Assembly: GCF_018446385.1 (NCBI RefSeq)
Contig: NC_056002.1
Span: 6,125,474 to 6,189,473, forward strand
DNA length: 64,000 bases
Direction of reading: 5' to 3'
Origin: Zingiber officinale
Lineage: Eukaryota; Streptophyta; Magnoliopsida; Zingiberales; Zingiberaceae
The translations under genes and the position numbers were made by a program. Positions 60,813 through 64,000 of this stretch are shown here, piece after piece; position 1 is the first letter of the stretch; each line of letters starts with the position of its first letter. Below the pieces are notes generated by a model. The model was not told where the DNA came from. It made no database searches and was given only the letters and a program-made list of their open reading frames with translations.

Positions 60813-61194
60813 AAGTACATTTTCCTAACCATCCTATGAAAAGATATGTTAGGAAAGCGTCTCTTACTCTATATCTTAACAGGGCATGCAAATCCCTAAC
60901 AAGACAGTAGAAGCTTCCGTCATACAATTTACCTGTTGACCATGCCTTGTTGTCAGCGGCATTACCTCCTAGAGAGATATTAAAAGATATGGGAGGGGAC
61001 CTACTATTTGACCGAGCGAGGAAGCCGGTCGACCAGGATTTCTCGCCCGGTCGACCTCAGCTGTTTTTCTTCGTAGTGATTCGGTTTGGCAGACTATTTC
61101 TGGTCCGACCGAACATGTGTTCTGGTTGGCCTAACACTCACTTAGTCAATTGTGAGCATATGATGTTCTGACTGTTCCGTCCAGATGAGTAATT
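60813..61194. other. Unassigned sequence between LTRs
   Basis: No gene. It contains GGTCGACC-type motifs (about 61025-61055) like the palindrome patches of the LTRs, and it continues on the far side of the solo LTR (62253 onward, TTGATCGGAC, GACCGATCAGC). It is probably part of another element. Confidence 0.35.
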
Positions 61195-62252
61195 TGTTCG
61201 AGCAATCTGAGTACCTTAGGTTTTGATGTTTGGGCAAAGGTTTAAGTTAAGTTTATTATTATATTTGATATGCATTATGAGTGTACATGATACAGGTACA
61301 ACAAGGAAAGTCCAAGTGTGATCTTGGTAAAGGAGGAAAGTCCAAGGATGAGTCTTGACGATATAAGTCCAAGCATGTAGTCTTGGCAAGGTAAGTCCAA
61401 GTGTGACTTGGCAATGGATGAAGTCCCGAAGGCGTAACCTCTTGGCAAAGGAAGACCCGATAATAATGACAAGGCTGATGGAAGCTCCAGAAGGCAAGAC
61501 GTGAAGGATGGGGAGGTATCCGAGGGACGCAAGGCTGATGGAGGAGGCTAGAAGACTAGGTCTAGGTTGGTCGGGCGAGGACAAGTGCTGAGTGAATGTA
61601 CTCGAGAGTTAAATCCCAGGATTAGGGTTTTATTGTAGCAGTACTGTAGCAGTCGACTGTGTTTTCATCAGTCGACTGGTGCGATCGACCGGGCAGTCGA
61701 CTGTGAGCGAACAGAATGCTTCTGTACGTTCGGTTAGTATGGAGCAGTCGACTGATGGAAGTATCAGTCAATTGGTATCGAGCCGTTGGATTTTAATGGT
61801 TGAATCTCCACAGAGGACAGTCCACTGATGGTTTTGGCAGTCAACTAGTAGGCGAGGTTTTCCAACTCGTGGCCTATATAACCAAGCATTGGAAACTTGG
61901 TTAAGGTTGATGAAAATAGAGATGGTTAACCCCTATTAGAGTCTCCAAGGTCTTCTTGAGTGATCAAGAGCTTGCACGAGTTTGTGGCGAGGTTTCTCCA
62001 CCCACAAGGAGCTACTCGAGCTAGCCGGAGGTTTTTCGGGGAGTCATCCACCGATGGATCAGGATCATCCACCTTATGGACAGCCGTAGAGTAGGAGCTT
62101 CATCTCCGAACCACGTTAAACAACGTGTTAGGTTTGCTTTATTTTATTAGTGTTTATCTTGTATTTCTGCTGTGCACACTAACCATTGTAGGAAGCGACG
62201 TTTTGAGTGAGACGGTATTCACCCCCCTCTAACGGACGTCAAGGTCCCAACA
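61195..62252 (+). mobile_element. Solo LTR with CAGTCGACTG palindromes
   Basis: TGTTCGAGCA..GTCCCAACA, 1058 bp, with perfect TAATT duplication (61190-61194, 62253-62257). A tract of GGAAAGTCCAAG-like repeats (61308-61400) is followed by a cluster of CAGTCGACTG units (about 61640-61860), a CCTATATAACC TATA box, and a CACCCCCCTCTAACGG 3' end. Order and spacing mirror the other LTRs here although the sequence is different. Confidence 0.85.
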
Positions 62253-62870
62253 TAATTTGCTCCCATAAACCTGCTGGTTGATCGGACATTTCTAGACCGA
62301 TCAGCAGTTGGCGACGAATACTGCTCGTTCCACTTTTGGTGAGCTCGTTGGTCCTCTGGCTTTGACTTTCCTAACTTTGACATCCATGTTGACTGCTGCC
62401 TTCGCCCTTGATTCATGCTCGATGGGCTCCCTTTTATCGCTGCAACACAAGTCTTCCCCTCAAATCTAGTCGAAGGAGGCAATAAGTCCGACTAACTGGA
62501 CAAACAGTCTCTCCGGTGATCTTTACAGCTGATCGGTAATTCTCAGTGTGCAGATGATGTCATTTGTCGAGCACGCTATGTCGCATTTGTAGGGGGAAAG
62601 AAGGCGACGACTCCATGTGTTCGCTAATTAAAACTTAGGTTTAAACAATTAAAATCTATGTTTATATTTCAATCAACTTCCACATTAATGGAGTATTTTA
62701 AACCGACTTTACATCGTACCCTTTTATCTCTATAAAAGTTAAAATGACTCATTAAAAAACTATAAAAATTTCAAAAAATTCCTAAAAGTCACATAAACTT
62801 TTTATATTTATTATTACTTATTTTATCTAACAATTCTATTAGATCAAATTTTAATTGTTTTAGTATTTCT
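62253..62870. other. Unassigned AT-rich sequence between LTRs
   Basis: 62253-62600 continues the sequence interrupted by the solo LTR. A minus-strand frame (62219-62482) is weak and partly inside the LTR. The rest is AT-rich with nothing recognised. Confidence 0.35.
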
Positions 62871-64000
62871 TGTTGGTGCGATATTCCCTAGGTCAAGGTT
62901 GACATGGTTGATTGAGCTTGAATTGGTTCAAACTCGAATCTTGATGTTTGAGTTTCGATGTTTGACAATATATGTAGACAATACATGGAGATTACAGGTG
63001 TAATTGTTCATGTGGGGAGATTGTGAAAGACAGTTAAATAGGTCAACGTTGACCGGATACTTGACTGGAAAATCCTGATAAGTGATGCCAGGTGAAAGTC
63101 CTAACTGGGAGGTTAGGCAGAGTGGAGAATCCTGGGGAGTAAAGCCAGGTGAAAGACCTAGTGAGTGAAACTAAGCAAGTGAAAGTCCTAGTGAGTGAAG
63201 TTAGGCAGAAGAAAATCCTGGTGAGTGAAGCCAAGTGAAAGACCTAGTGAGTGAAGCTAGGCAGTATGGAAAATCCTGGTGAGTGAAGCCAGGTGAAAGA
63301 CCTAATGAGTGAAGTTTGGCAAGTGAAAGTACTGGTGAGTGAAGCCAGGCAGGGGAAAGTCCCGGTGAGTGAAGCCAAGCACGAGGAAATCTAGATAGGT
63401 TAAGGTTGACCAAACATCTGGTGAAAGCCCAAGTAGGTCAAAGGGATTGATCGGATACTTGGCACGAGGAGAAAAGTTCAAGTGAACCAAAGGGATTGAT
63501 CGGACACTTGGTGAGGGAGTCCTAGCAGGTCAAGGGTGATCGGATGCTAGGCATGATGTACCAACAGGTCATGGTTGATCGAATGTTGGTTTAGGGGACT
63601 TTGGACTTGGTTTTGGATAAAAACCATGAGCTGGATCGATTAGCCGATCGATTGGCTCATGCTCAATCGATTGGGTGAGTCCCCACGACAAGCCTCCTCC
63701 CAATCAATCGGTGGATTTATTGGGAGAAGCTCGCGATCGCACAGAACAGCTTTGGATTGATCAGCGGATTGATTCAGAGCCTCCAATCGATCGCTCGATC
63801 GATTGGGAGCTGCAATTTCGCACGATAAGCCCTGGATTGATCGGCCGATCGATCTAGGCAATTCCCGAGAGCACAGAGGCACTCTGGATCGATCGACCGA
63901 TAGATCCAAAGCCTCCCCAATCGATTGAGAGCAATCCAATCGATTGGGATCTGACCGTTAGCACATATATTAGTCGTTGGCAAGCATTTCTTCGGCAAGC
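62871..64000 (+). mobile_element. 5' part of another LTR, cut by the window edge
   Basis: Starts TGTTGGTGCGATATTCCCTAGG at 62871, the same start type as the minus solo LTR at 39214. It contains a ~26-30 bp tandem array (63060-63400: AAAGTCCTGGTGAGTGAAGCC variants), then GGTCAA..GATCGGA repeats, then a cluster of CCAATCGATTGG/GATCGATCG palindromes (63630-63950). No TATA box or 3' end is reached, so whether it is a solo LTR or part of an element is open. The frames in the array are repeat artefacts. Confidence 0.7.
63060..63400. repeat. ~26-30 bp tandem array inside the last LTR
   Basis: At least ten diverged units of the type GAAAGTCCTGGTGAGTGAAG followed by CCAGGCA or TTAGGCA. Unit length varies between about 24 and 33 bp. 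Confidence 0.85.

Noticed and set aside
63060-63490. Leu/Ser/Thr/Phe repeat protein on the minus strand, possibly a repeat toxin or wall protein
   Set aside because: The periodicity follows a ~26-30 bp DNA tandem array of variable unit length inside an LTR; no start context or signal peptide.
63640-64000. Frames rich in repeated DRSID/PNRSS-like words at the right edge
   Set aside because: They are translations of the CGATCGATTGG palindrome cluster in the LTR.
62871-64000. CRISPR-like array at 63060-63400
   Set aside because: The units are diverged abutting tandem repeats without unique spacers, in plant retrotransposon sequence.

Overview
This is plant nuclear DNA. Genes are split by GT-AG introns, spacers are AT-rich, and more than half of the window is nested transposable elements. 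The gene set (subtilase, exportin-T, UP3-type A/B barrel protein, ELF4-like) is that of an angiosperm. The GC-rich first exons and the style of the LTR elements suggest a monocot, perhaps Zingiberales; that assignment is inference.

Gene-bearing half (1-36 kb). A subtilisin-like protease lacking its 5' end runs in from the left edge on the + strand (1-1615). It converges on a complete 13-exon exportin-T (PAUSED/XPOT, tRNA export) gene on the - strand (3823-21401, 976 codons). I could join every exon of this gene in frame. All 12 introns are phase 0 and one uses a GC donor. Its introns hold a hAT-like MITE, a decayed RTE-type LINE with a Ty3/gypsy LTR inside it, an RTE tail and a triplicated ~400 bp unit. 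Upstream lie a perforated small-membrane-protein pseudogene beside a long inverted repeat, an intact intronless UP3-like gene (27255-28070, -), a large foldback region with an embedded MITE, and an intact ELF4-like circadian gene (33569-33898, +) with a probable 5'UTR intron.

Retrotransposon half (36-64 kb). A decayed Ty3/gypsy polyprotein (- strand, protease then RT) is the substrate of successive insertions: two solo LTRs, and one complete gag-only LTR element (39409-47172, TSD GAAGT) that itself contains a second complete element (40470-43993, TSD TAACC). A reverse-oriented relative (47620 to about 52450), a third + strand element (56614 to about 60812) with a solo LTR in its gag (TSD TGTAG), another solo LTR (61195-62252, TSD TAATT) and the start of a further LTR (62871 to the edge) follow. 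The + and - gag copies encode a UBN2-type gag, a CCHC knuckle or its remnant where retained, and a Leu/Lys/Asn-rich coiled coil. Three of the four stop after a shared YW-x-P/I-K type C-terminus, with no protease, integrase or RT before the polypurine tract. They are therefore non-autonomous, TR-GAG-like elements.

The most unusual signal is in the LTRs. Most carry, upstream of the TATA box, a cluster of copies of a short perfect palindrome whose sequence differs from LTR to LTR. In several, the TATA box sits in the loop of a hairpin whose arms differ between subfamilies yet stay complementary. I found no tRNA, rRNA or CRISPR feature.
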